NCBI GenBank assembly: GCA_011033025.1
Contig: WFMF01000118.1
Span: 82,071-146,070, forward strand
Direction of reading: 5' to 3'
DNA length: 64,000 nucleotides
Origin: Beroe forskalii
Lineage: Eukaryota; Ctenophora; Nuda; Beroida; Beroidae
The position numbers and the translations under genes were made by a program. Positions 35,501 to 46,379 of the stretch are shown here, piece after piece; the stretch's first letter is position 1; every line of letters starts with the position of its first letter. The notes below the pieces were generated by a model. That model did no database searches and was not told where the DNA came from. It saw only the letters and a list, made by a program, of their open reading frames with translations.

Positions 35501-37691
35501 TGTTTACGGGTATCATGGTGATGTTAGCTGAAAGTATGGCTGGATGAAGTCGCTTGTCGTTTGTCAATACGCTGACTTGGGGCTTTCCGGATCCGCTGGA
35601 CAAATCCACATACACCATTCCTGTGAGAAAAAAAACTGGTTTTAGACTTAGTGGTCTCTGACTGGAGTGGTGTCAGAGTTGTGACTTGAGTGGTGTCAGA
35701 GTTTATTGATGTAAGTGTGAGACTTGATATGTGTCAGAGTAAAGTGCTGTCAGACTTGAGTTATATCCGAGTTGAGTGGAGTCAGTGTCAGAGTAAAGTT
35801 GTGTCAGACTGGAGTGGTGTCTGGGTTGGGTGGTGTCAAGGTTCAGACAAGAGTGGTGTCAGGGTTGAGTGGTGTCAAGGTTGAGTGGTGTCAGGGTTGA
35901 GTGGTGTCAGGGTTGAGACTTGAGTGGTGTCTAGGTTGAGTGGTGTCAGGGTTGAGTGGTGTCAGGGTTGAGTGGTGTCAAGGTTGAGTGGTGTCAGGGT
36001 TGAGTGGTGTCAGGGTTGAGTGGTGTCTAGGTTGAGTGGTGTCAGGGTGGTGTCAGGGTGGAGTGGTGTCAGGGGGTATTGGTGTCAGGGTGGAGTGATG
36101 TCAGAGTGATGTGGTGTCAGGGTTGAATGGTGTCAGGGTTGAGTGGTGTCAGGGTTGAGTGGTGTCAGGGTTGAGTGGTGTCAGGGTTGAGTGGTGTCAG
36201 GGTTGAGTGGTGTCAGGGTTGAGCGGTGTCAAGGTTGAGTGGTGTCAGGGTTGAGTGGTGTCAGGGTTGAGTGGTGTCAGGTTTAAGTGGTGTCAGATTC
36301 TAGACCATAGTGGCGTCCGAGTCCAGACTGTAGTGGTGTCAGAGTTGATTAAACTTTATTGGTAAAAACAACCACCCAATTCCTCATTCCTGGATAAACT
36401 AGCTGTTGCTGTAGAACTTCGTCTATCTTGCTCTTGATAAAGTCCTTGATTCCAAACGTGTCTAATCCAATGATGTCGTATAGCTCGATTTCAAAGTCTA
36501 TTTTAGGCTGGTTGATAAACATCGCCTTAACCTGAACAAAAAAGACAGTGCTAATTGCGATTATTTCTATCATGTATCATGTATAATGTAAACTTTGCAT
36601 TCATCATCTACAGTGTCCTCAGTACTAGATAAGAGTGTCCTACAGTGTCCTAGATAAGAATAGACTTGGTTTTGCAGTACATTTTTCAGAAACTCGCGTC
36701 TACATGTCTGAAAACATCAGCTAATTTTAATCTCCACTCCCCTACTCACGTATTGGATGCTGGGCAGTATGAGATCAGAACTCATCAGTACCTCCACCCT
36801 CATCACCCCACTGAACTTCACATCCTCCACGCTTACTGTAGCTGCTAGACCCAGAGCAAACGCTGCTCTTGCTCTGGCTAGAAGACCTGGAGGCAAGTAA
36901 GGGCGTTTAGCTTGAATATTTTTTTATCAAATTCCTTCAATTGTTTCCCTTGATTGAGCTATATGTTGATGAACCGGATTCATCACTTGGTCTATGCCCT
37001 TGGGAAGTATCCCAAAATGGAACCCAAATGGAATTGGAACCAAAATAGACACAATGAATCAAATATCAATCACTGTTACAAATCTGTTGGAATCATTGAG
37101 AATCATACCCTCTCTAATACTCACCTGGACTATCCAAGCTGAGATCGAAGTCCACAGTGTACCTCTTGTACAAGCCTCCGTCCTCACAACTAACAGTAGT
37201 CACATGGTGGGATACCAAGTCAATAGCAGGCGTGTCAGTGAGATTCAGGTACTTCAGCTCTATTGACTTCATGGGTGATGGTAGCTTAGGGTTCACCTGC
37301 GGGAATGAAAGAAGTTACTTTCCAGATAGTAATAATAGATTCTTCATATCATTCTGTTGCAAACCTTTCATCCCATCTATGCCACAATCCATTTTCGCAG
37401 AAATTACAAGGCATTACCTTCAATCTCTCCACACTATCAAGACATTGATTGATCATATAAAAGCACTTCTGTCAATGAAAATACCTCTTCATCTATAATG
37501 CTGTCTATCTTCTGGAGCAGCTTATCCGAGTTCATTTCATAGAACGTCTTCAGCAGATTATTGATCCACTCTGCTGACTCCCCTGGGGGCAACTCATCCG
37601 CATTAACAAGCTCAAACTGCGCGCAGTCGCATTCCCGACAATCAACTGACCCGAAAACAAGGAAACTCAGTGCAAATATTGCAGTGAACAT
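32591..37691 (-). CDS. Signal peptide + SMP domain + C2 domain protein (extended-synaptotagmin-like lipid transfer)
   Basis: Exons on the minus strand: 37691-37485 (start), 37296-37125, 36886-36750, 36531-36376, 35620-35482, 35193-35029, 34889-34751, 34612-34433, 34175-34048 and 32738-32591 (stop TAG). All phases match except the join 36376 to 35620, where a minisatellite lies and an exon may be missed. The protein is about 525 residues. Residues 1-18 form a hydrophobic leader (MFTAIFALSFLVFGSVDC) followed by CREC. Residues about 39-225 are an SMP (synaptotagmin-like mitochondrial lipid-binding) domain: SAEWINNLLKTF, LPSPMKSIELKYLNLT, LLARARAAFALGLAATVSVE, VMRVEVLMSSDLILPSI and VKAMFINQPKIDFEIEL. 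The C-terminal C2 domain has HGVLYISLHGGFNL, DGGHDPYVK and AWDHDTWSKDDLIGSAEL, so the acidic calcium-loop residues are present. SMP proteins carry lipids between membranes. The middle 150 residues are unassigned. A leader in place of an ER hairpin is unusual. Confidence 0.82.
35640..36345. repeat. Minisatellite array 2, GGTTGAGTGGTGTCAGG core (17 bp)
   Basis: About 38 copies, many perfect, of GGTTGAGTGGTGTCAGG. It sits in the SMP-gene intron between exons 36531-36376 and 35620-35482. On the transcript strand it begins about 35 bases after the 5' splice site. Edge copies are more diverged than central ones. Plus-strand ORFs across it are repeat translations. Confidence 0.92.
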
Positions 37692-40600
37692 GTCGCTAGC
37701 AAATGATATAGTAGCTACCAAACGGAGGAACTGCGAAAAATAAAAGAGAGAATTTCTCAGTAACAAAGTGGACACTGAACAGATGACTTAATAGCGATCA
37801 CTCTGTGTGTTTCAGATTCAAGGATGTCTCACAGAGTCACAAGGTCCTCACTTTCGGCTATGTATCATCCTGACAGGTAGACTAATTTGGGGTATCGAGT
37901 GTGACAGGCGGACTAATTTGGTATCGAGTGATAATTCGAGTATCATCTACGATGGAACAGTGCAAAACATCTGGTAGATGTGAAGTGTGAACCCTATGAA
38001 CTTGGAGACTTCTCAAACAAAAGCGGGGTGGAGAAGCACAAAAACAACAAAAGAATTTTAGACAAAAGCGGGGTGGTGTTGGAATTTTAAGCACCGTATT
38101 TCAGCCTTAAAAGCTGATGCCAATTTTGATTGGTGACGTCACAATTTTTTATCGGGACCCTTTACTCTTTAAACAACGAGCTTAATTATATCGTTGTGCA
38201 AATAATATCGAGCATAGAGCTTATAATATTTTGCAATAATATGGTACGCCAATTTAACATTGCTTGGCTGACTAGAGCTCTCGGGGATTACAAATTGATT
38301 GTCTTTCAAGTGTTTATAGGCGCCGAAGAAGTTTAGTCAGGACAATTGAAAGTAATTATAACTTTGTTGTCGGACCGGTGCTTGTTAGAAATATTTCAAC
38401 AAGGGTTGGGTGTTTCAAAGTAAACTGATGAAGAACCAATAACAGTGAGACGCAAGGTCATAGGGACCATTCATAGGGAGAGACACGTTTCGAATCAATC
38501 AGAGTAAAGCGCATAAGAAACAGTCGTTTTCTGCTGGGTTCTATAATCCCTGGACACAGGAGTACAGATAGCTTTTTCCTGAACTCGGGAAGGGACCCCA
38601 CTAAGCCCTCAGGGAATATAGATATTTCGACGGAGCCTTTTTCTGTACTCAGGAAGACATTACATGGGACTTAAATACTATTACTACGATCTGAATAAGG
38701 AATCTTCGATGGAGTTCTACAAGGAAATTTGTATTTTGAGAATCCAAAATAGTTAACAGATGAATCGCAGTCTTCCCTGAAGTCCTGAATACTTTGGAAC
38801 AGTGACAAGTTATAGATTTCACAAGTTGAACAGCTGTTACAATGTGACTGTTTCCGTTTTCTCAATTACATGGAGAGTCAGTGGAAAAGAACCGTTTCTT
38901 CCTGAGAATAAGCCCCAATAGTCACCATGAAAAGAGAAAATACGGATTTACTGTGGACACTCTTCGGGATAAAATCCAGTACTACAATACAACAGGGGCG
39001 TAGCCAGATTTTTGAAAAGGGGGCGGCGAGTTACATTGAAACCAGTTGATTTTTTCTTTTACGTGGCTCCAAGCTCTCATCTTTACAAAATTTTTTCACG
39101 TTGTCTGTCCAAAAAGGGGGAGGCAGCCGCCTGTATCGCCTTCCCCCTGGCTACGCCCCTGCAATCAATACTTTAGCCGCACTGAAAGTGAACTGGATTT
39201 CGTCCAAATCTCAATATTACTGTGAGAAATAACCCCAAAAGTGAAATCCAGGCGCGGCCCATCACCCCGTACTATTCGATTTAAAAACCGAGCAGGGTTA
39301 ACAATATACGAAGGCATTGTCCTTTCGAGACCTTCATTATATTTTGCTGTTTGCAAGTTTGCGTGAAGACACCGCTCCGACACTCAATCACACATCCATT
39401 ATTCCTTATATGGTAATATGTGGGCACTGCTCACTCTGACACACGCGAAGCTCTCAGTATGTTATTATTGCTTGTATGCTCCTGCAAGCAATCTCCACTC
39501 TCTGTGCTTGATATTATACGTCCTTTAGAGCTTACAGCTTCGCGGTGGTGGTTCCTGGATTTAGTAAGGGCCAAGTATTTGACACTACTTTGTGAGGAAT
39601 GCTTCCTGATTTTCTCATCTTGACACGCGCCTCGTCCCGCATTCCCCATCCCACAATATTTGTTTTGGTTTAATATTTGAAATTCAGCCCTGTCCCTCGG
39701 ACTTTTTTACAGAGCATCCATGTGCACTTCCAAGTCTTACTTTCTGCCTAATCTTCTCGAACATTTCATGATGACGCCACACAAACTCACTGTCCACTCT
39801 TGGTATTGTCGATGAAACTATATGAAGGATATATCATATATTCATCTCTTCTGGTTTGTGGTTGACGTAAAATAAACAATATGAATACCAATTGTTTTGT
39901 TCCAGCAGCAAGCATTGCATGAACATACCTTACAGCGCATGACTTTGCGGAAGAGCCGAAATCATCGTCAGTTGATGTTCAGTGAGAGTTGTGTTGTGTT
40001 TGTTGACCATTATCATATGAATATCAAATAGTTGGAGATTCTTGCGCGTGGGGCGGGCTGAGGCTATTATTTTGAAACAAGCTCACGGAAGCATGATCGC
40101 TACGACGCTACATTATTGCTTTTTGTAAAACTCTAAGGATAATATCTGCCTCATTTCCCCATCAATCGCCCTATCCAGTATTTTTAGGTGCATATCATCA
40201 CTGATTCATTACGGAATTCGATATTTATATATTAGCCACGTCTCAATTTTGAACTTGCCTAGAATCAAATAATAGTAAAATTATATCCCAATTTATCTAA
40301 GACGAATAGCATTCCATACATTCACTTTCTGTCAGGTTCACGCCCTGCTATAATACACTAATATTCTCCAATAAGCAAGTCCATTAGACCTTCAGGCTTC
40401 AGAAGTTGCTGGGAATATAAAATCATAAAATCCTAGCTGTGCCATAACAAAGGTTGAGAGTGACGTCATTATCATGGTTTAAGGTGGTCAGTTACTGACG
40501 TAACCCCGGTCTTTCTTGGCGTGTGCGCGCACTTATAATTTATCATGTACTTCTAATTGGACTAATACACGAGATAATAGCGTACAAATTACCAAAACGT

Positions 40601-41820
40601 TGTGTATGCACCGGTATTATTATATTGCATGATCGCATGTTTTATTTAAGTGTTTTTTGTTTTCATATGGGATGGGTTTGATGGTGAAATACCGCATAAC
40701 TCTGCATTTTAGGATAAAATTCTATCCTAGAATACGATAAGGTTAATATCTTGAGATTTATACACCTATTCAGCTATTCCAGCCTTGATATTCAAATTGG
40801 TTGCATAAGTGTATTAGTAATTGTAGAAAGATTCATGATTCATGTACATTGCATAATATGATACCTTCAAATGCATACAATATTACTGAAAACCCAGATT
40901 TGTATTGAAGTATATGATACATTCAAATGCATACAATATGACTGAAAAACCTAATTGTGTATACACGTGTACCTATACAATTATGTATGTCGAAATTACA
41001 CATGCATTTACTTATGCACTCGTCACATGTACATGCATACATTTCACATCCCCATGTTTTCCCCATGTTGACGGTGGTTCTAGCTGGCCACATCATGTTT
41101 ACTCAGCTCAATACTACGCACTTGCCCACTCATTTTCACGGTTATTGTTCGTGTACATACCCAAGGAAATATGCAGCTATAACTCAGTGAGGATATGATA
41201 GCTGAGGTCACTGTTGTGGTTTGGATAGTGCATTTGTGACGAAATAAAGTTATACATCGTTTCTACTTCGTGCGCAGTCTTTAATATACACTTTCTTCAT
41301 GGGAAGGAAATGCTTTTTATGCGGCTATATATCGTTTGGATTCACTATTTTGTGGTTATTTTCTGTGGTTGCTTTCGTCTGAGAATAGATCGTTATTCTT
41401 GTTTTTCGTGGCTTTATTCTCTGAACATTATTTCGAAAACTACAGATCTTTAATATTTAATATCGCTGACCACTGTGATCCTGTAAATAAAACGTCTTTA
41501 GTCAGTGGTTCCGGTGGTTAGCCTTTATTGAATGATGGTTCCGATAGTTCTTATTCGTTTACAATAAAATCATCGGATATGATAGGATTATTCATGGTGC
41601 TTGAACACAGTGAAACTATTGATCCTGCTTTGCAATTTGACAGTTTTTATCATTATTTTCATAGTACTGAGTCTTTCGGACAACAAAATAACAAGCAATA
41701 ACAAGCAATGATGTAAAAAATCACGATTGAACCGAAATATGTATAAAAACGAATTCAAAAACGCAAAATTCGATATTGTTCACTTAATTTCATGTGTAAT
41801 TAGTGCGGTCAGCTAAGAGC
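37692..41820. other. Intergenic stretch with one MITE
   Basis: Contains the 169-bp CAGGGGCGTAGCCAG element at 38993-39161 and a direct duplication near 40860-40960 (TTCAAATGCATACAATAT, two copies 55 bp apart). No exon was supported. Confidence 0.4.
38993..39161. mobile_element. 169-bp hAT-type MITE
   Basis: Perfect 15-bp terminal inverted repeats CAGGGGCGTAGCCAG / CTGGCTACGCCCCTG. The CAGGGGCG start is typical of hAT-derived MITEs in many invertebrates (family knowledge). The flanking octamers CAATACAA and CAATCAAT match at 5 of 8 positions, a decayed 8-bp target duplication at best. Noncoding. Confidence 0.8.
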
Positions 41821-41923
41821 ATGTATGACAACATAGTGGACCTGGATGCCCTGATGCCCATCATGGGCTTCAGGAGACTCAACCTGGCTACCCTGGAGGA
41901 TGTCAAACACAAGCGCAGATCAG
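41821..41923 (+). CDS. Putative coding exon, unrecognised
   Basis: ATG at 41821 opens MYDNIVDLDALMPIMGFRRL, then NLATLEDVKHKRRS, ending at a consensus donor (AGATCAG|GTAAGC) in phase 1. The frame is open upstream as well (an SAK precedes the Met), so the exon may start earlier at a weak acceptor near 41808. It has good codon character compared with the flanks. It could be an early exon of the SOWAH-like gene, but no phase-matching partner was found. Confidence 0.5.
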
Positions 41924-44661
41924 GTAAGCGATGTGGAGTGGGTGATGGAGTGGTAATGGAAAGTAAGATGTGGAGTGATAATGGAAGTGGTCTATTGGTC
42001 TAAGGTATCAGGTAAGATGGAAATCGTAATGAAGTGGTGATTGAGTGTTTGACACATCCCTCCTAGATTCAGTGGTGTCAATGTTCTGTAAATAAAACTG
42101 AAGGGTGTGTGATGGATTGGTGATGATAAATATAACTCAAAGTAGTTTTCAATTCAATTAAAAATCTTGCTAGGTTCGATATGGGTCTGAACTATTTCCC
42201 TGGCGAGAACCAGTAGTGGTTGTAAACTAGCTTTAATCCCTGAATCAGAAGCATTCAGGGTCCATGGTCCCTGGTCATAATTTTCATAATGTAGAAATTT
42301 AATTCAATTCTTGAATATTTAACAATTTCTAGCTTCATAGACTCAATGATAACGGGCTAAAACTCCAAATCGAATGAGTTTTGCTGTAATGGCTGATTGT
42401 TCCTGCATTGCTACCTTGCCCTGAATAGCCTATTGAAAGGATTCAATGCATCAATGGCTACCGACTCTGCACTATGACAGACTACTACTGTTGAAAATGT
42501 TTTAATAGATTTAAAAGAGATAATTTATTATTCATATTTCACTTAACATTATGTGGCCTGAAAAGGTGACAATCAGCTCCTGATGTTCCCCACACATTTC
42601 CTTTCCTCTTTTTTAGAATTTAGAGTAGCTTTTCAACTCTATAAACTTCGGAGTTAACCTAACATTCATTGCCCATTGTTCTGACTTACACCAATTCCAG
42701 TCTCGATTTAAAACCAATGCTGATATCATCTCCAGATCCATGAGAAGATGATGTATTGTTTTTGCAAGTTGACGTAGTTGAGTGAAAGTCATCACCGTGC
42801 TTCTCACCATTTTATGTGGTCTATCAAGTGTCTTTCACACGTGTGTGAATTGTTGTTCAACAAGCTTTTTAAACGCGTAATAACTTGTCATCATATCAGA
42901 GGCTGTGACTTTGGAATGATTTAATATAACTCTCGTTGTTTTCAAAGTGTAAATTTGGAGACTGTGATCGCCTTCTCTTGCACGACAAGACATCAGTTAG
43001 CACTCTCCTCTGCTGTTGTTGTTTTTGTCGCAACATATAGTTCTATTCTATATTCATGGCTATAGTTGATATCAGAATTATAGGTATCACTCCGCTATCT
43101 TTGAAAATCTAATTCAGGCCGCTTATTAGAATTTTTGAGTCTCAAGTTAATTTTTTAAAAGCTGAGTTTGGGAAGAGTTTTGAAATTTTTATTTTCGTTC
43201 AAATCTGTGATTTGATAAGGCCTGGAAAAGCAGCAAAATTGCAAATCTTGATAACCTTCTGTCTGACTGGAAACATAATGATGATCCAAGTAGCTTCCAA
43301 TTATCCTCAGCAGTGAGACAACTCCGTGAAGTATTTTTGACAAGTCACTAAATATAATAAGACTCGTAAGATAACATGACCTTCATCTACTACACGACAT
43401 GAGTTTTATATTGCTCCCATGTCTCAGTATATTAGCCTCTCTAAGCTTGTTATGTCTGACGCATATCTGTCACAAAAAGAAGGAGGTGGATTATTAGCTG
43501 AGTCTTATGAACTGCATATTCAAATTTGGGAAGGCTCGTTTGACTTTTTAAACTGCTCGTTTGACTTCTGAATTGCTCGTTTCACTTCTAAACTGCTCGT
43601 TTCACTTGTGAACTGTTCATGAATTGCGCTGGTTTCACCTGTGAACTGCAATTGTTTCACTTGTGAACTGCGCTAGTTTCACTTAAGAAGTGCTGGTATC
43701 ACTTATGAAGTGCTGGTTTCACTTCTGAAGAGCTCGTTTCACTTGTGAACTGTTCGTGAACTGCGCCGGTTTCACTTGTGAACTGATGGTTTCACTTCTG
43801 AAGTGATGGTTTCACTTGTGTCAACCGTATTAATATCTCCTGGTACGTCAGACATAACAAGTTTGAACATATTCGCACTTTGATAATATTATTTGGCCAT
43901 ATCCTAGCACCAACTATTGCCTGACACGTAATTTCCACTTGTCAATTGCTCTAGTTTTTGAAACGTACCTTTGTTTCCTTTTAATTTGAAAGTTTGCAGT
44001 GGCACTGCATATAACCAAAAGTTCCAAATTTCTAAGTTTCGTGATGTGCAGTTTTTTTTTATTTTCTTCTTTTCAATGGTTCACACAACTCAATTTGCAA
44101 AAAATCCACTCCCAAATTTTTGCCACAGCTTCTAAGGCAGTTCCCCTTTTCTCCTAATTTCTCACGCTGAGCAAGCATGCATGCTCATACAACTATATGT
44201 CCACACCTTGTTACATGGAAAAACCATAATGACAGCTATGCAATTTGAACTGTCAACTTATCGAATATTTGATGTTTCATCACGGCTGGGTGGCAGTCTA
44301 TGGTAACTCGTCACACATACCACGAGAAAATCACAAAGATCTCAGGTATGGCACTGACACACTCATCAGTGGCCATCACTGTCCGTTGCTGGCATCTCAG
44401 ACGATAGAACTTAGAATTTAATCTTTATTTCGGTCCTCAAAAACGTAGTACGGTGCTAGCCTGTCAGGTCTGCCCGTGATTTGTCGTTTCGTCGCCTGCT
44501 TCTTTTGAAGAAATATTGAAAATACCGGTCAATAATTTATGTTGACTGTTGCAAACAAAGTCGTATTTTCAAGTTCCCCTTGCTCATAAGAAACAACTCT
44601 CGTCCTACCTTTGTCAATATCTGAATCAGGAGCTCACAGCAGCTGAGGTCCTATTCACACC
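41924..44661. other. Intron or intergenic
   Basis: Just after the donor at 41924 is a degenerate GTGGTGATGGA-type repeat (to about 42080). A TTCACTTGTGAA minisatellite lies at 43535-43830. No exon was supported. Confidence 0.4.
43535..43830. repeat. Minisatellite of palindromic TTCACTTGTGAACTG units
   Basis: About 13 imperfect copies of a 20-24-bp unit, GCTGGTTTCACTTGTGAACT. Each unit carries a near-palindrome (TTCACTTGTGAA or TTCACTTCTGAA), so every copy can form a small hairpin. Confidence 0.75.
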
Positions 44662-44884
44662 ATGAACTTTTCCTCCGTTCTCTCCGAGTTCCTGCTCGGT
44701 GACCACGCCCTGCGGCGGCGGATGTCCTCCCACGGGACGGGTGAGGGGTGCTGCTCGCTCCGGAGGAAGCGACCGAGTAACGGGATGTGTCTGAAGATCC
44801 CTGATATCCACGTGGTGGCGGTGGAGGAGGAGGAGGAGGAGAGGTGTCAGTGCTACCTTGATTCTCCTGACCCGCTCAGTCCCG
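44662..44884 (+). CDS. Putative first coding exon, acidic/basic N-terminus
   Basis: ATG at 44662 is preceded in frame by TGA at 44641-44643. It opens MNFSSVLSEFLLGDHALRRR, then GEGCCSLRRKRPSNGMCLKI and PDIHVVAVEEEEEERCQCYL. It ends at CCCG|GTGCGT in phase 1. GC-rich coding sequence in an AT-rich setting. It may be the start of the SOWAH-like transcript 1.5 kb downstream, but the phase does not match the first ankyrin exon directly. Confidence 0.5.
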
Positions 44885-46055
44885 GTGCGTTGTATTGGGT
44901 TATAATAGTGTACTGTAAAGATCGCTCGAATGACGGAGGGCTCGATAAAGACGCGTGAATTTGCTGCTTGTGCGTCAACTTCCTATAGAATTTGGAGTTA
45001 TATCCAAAGTTCATCAAACTTGCGAGTCTTTATCGAGCGATCTGTATACACATAAAAACGTAATAGCTCTTGCTAGATCAATTTATTTTGTCAGGATATT
45101 TGACAATTTGTTTTGAGGAAGTTTCACATTTTATGCTGTCATGAGCTTGAAGTCATGGTAATTTATTGGTGCCATTTTCCAGGTGATTCACCCCATATAC
45201 CGCTACCAGAGCAAATGAGAATGAGGTTACCTCCATTTACGGTCCAAAATATCATAGAAATGGTCAGATTCATTTCGCTTTCACTAAAGTAGGAGCGCCG
45301 GCATCTCATTCACCATTCATACCTACTTCGTAATAATAGTGGAGCGTTTATATTCCTCATTTGCATTATTAAACCAGACACAAATCTAGCTAATTGCTGC
45401 TGTGCGGTATGTGGCTCACACGCGATTAATTTGACTGCCAGCGGACTGCCCAAACAAAACTTCAAACAAATTAGGTCGGGTAGGGGTCGTGCTTAAATAA
45501 ATTAGGCGGTTTAGACTGGTGGTGTTGTCATGGTTTGGAATGGTGGATTAATTAAGTTGAACCGCCTATTCTAAGCAGGTGACCTATGAACGAAGGTCAC
45601 GCCTCTTCTACGCCATCAAATCAAGTTTAAATTAGTCCTCGTTTAAATAGGTCAGGTACGGTGCTCATTATCACGAAGCGCGTTTCAAGCCTTAAGTAAT
45701 AGACCTGATTAATCTATAACAGCACTGCTAACTACACTAAAAGCTAGCAGTGAAAACTAGACAGAGGCACATCACCATTTTCACACTCAATTCCATGATA
45801 ATGACATCAGTATCTCTATGGTCGATTAATTTTGTGCTCGTGCCCATTATATGATAACTCACAGAATATTGCTCTAATTTACCATTCTGTCATTCCCCTC
45901 TTCCTCTCACACAGGATTTTACTCTATTATACCGACCTGTACTACAGCCTAATATACAATTTCACTAGCTAGAGAGAGCTTCTCTCACGGCATAGAATAT
46001 ATGTTTTAGACGACAACAACCGTTTGTTTATTTGTTGTTGTTTGTTTGTGTTGTC

Positions 46056-46208
46056 ATGGCGTGTCAAGACAACGTGTTTACGTACTTCGAAACACTTCGC
46101 AAACTGTCGCGGAGTAGCATAACGTCGTGGTATTTGGACCAAGAAGATTTTAGTAACGTTCCGAACTTATTTTCAGTTGGATCCGTCGGGGGATGCTCAA
46201 ACAATCAG
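46056..46208 (+). CDS. Putative alternative first exon
   Basis: ATG at 46056 gives MACQDNVFTYFETLRKLSRS, then SITSWYLDQEDFSNVPNL, ending at CAG|GTGCGT in phase 0. The next ankyrin exon opens in phase 2 at 46380. Only an inner acceptor at 46396 (in phase with KEWIYK) would fit, so the link is unproven. Confidence 0.4.
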
Positions 46209-46379
46209 GTGCGTTCACTTTCGAAATGCGAAAATTCTGAATAGCGCAGTATGACTGGTGATGCAATTATTTCCCATTTTGGTTGATTAATGATCATCAG
46301 ATCAATGATCATCAATGATCATCAGACTCAATTCAGCGTTAGCCATTAGAAACTTCAGTCTGATTTTACCCCCTCGCAG

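Noticed and set aside
35640..36345. Possible CRISPR array
   Set aside because: Units are contiguous 17-bp repeats without unique spacers, in a eukaryotic intron. It is a minisatellite.
44626..44811. 61-codon minus-strand ORF
   Set aside because: Antisense shadow of the plus-strand exon at 44662-44884, which has a start codon, an acidic/basic protein pattern and a donor.
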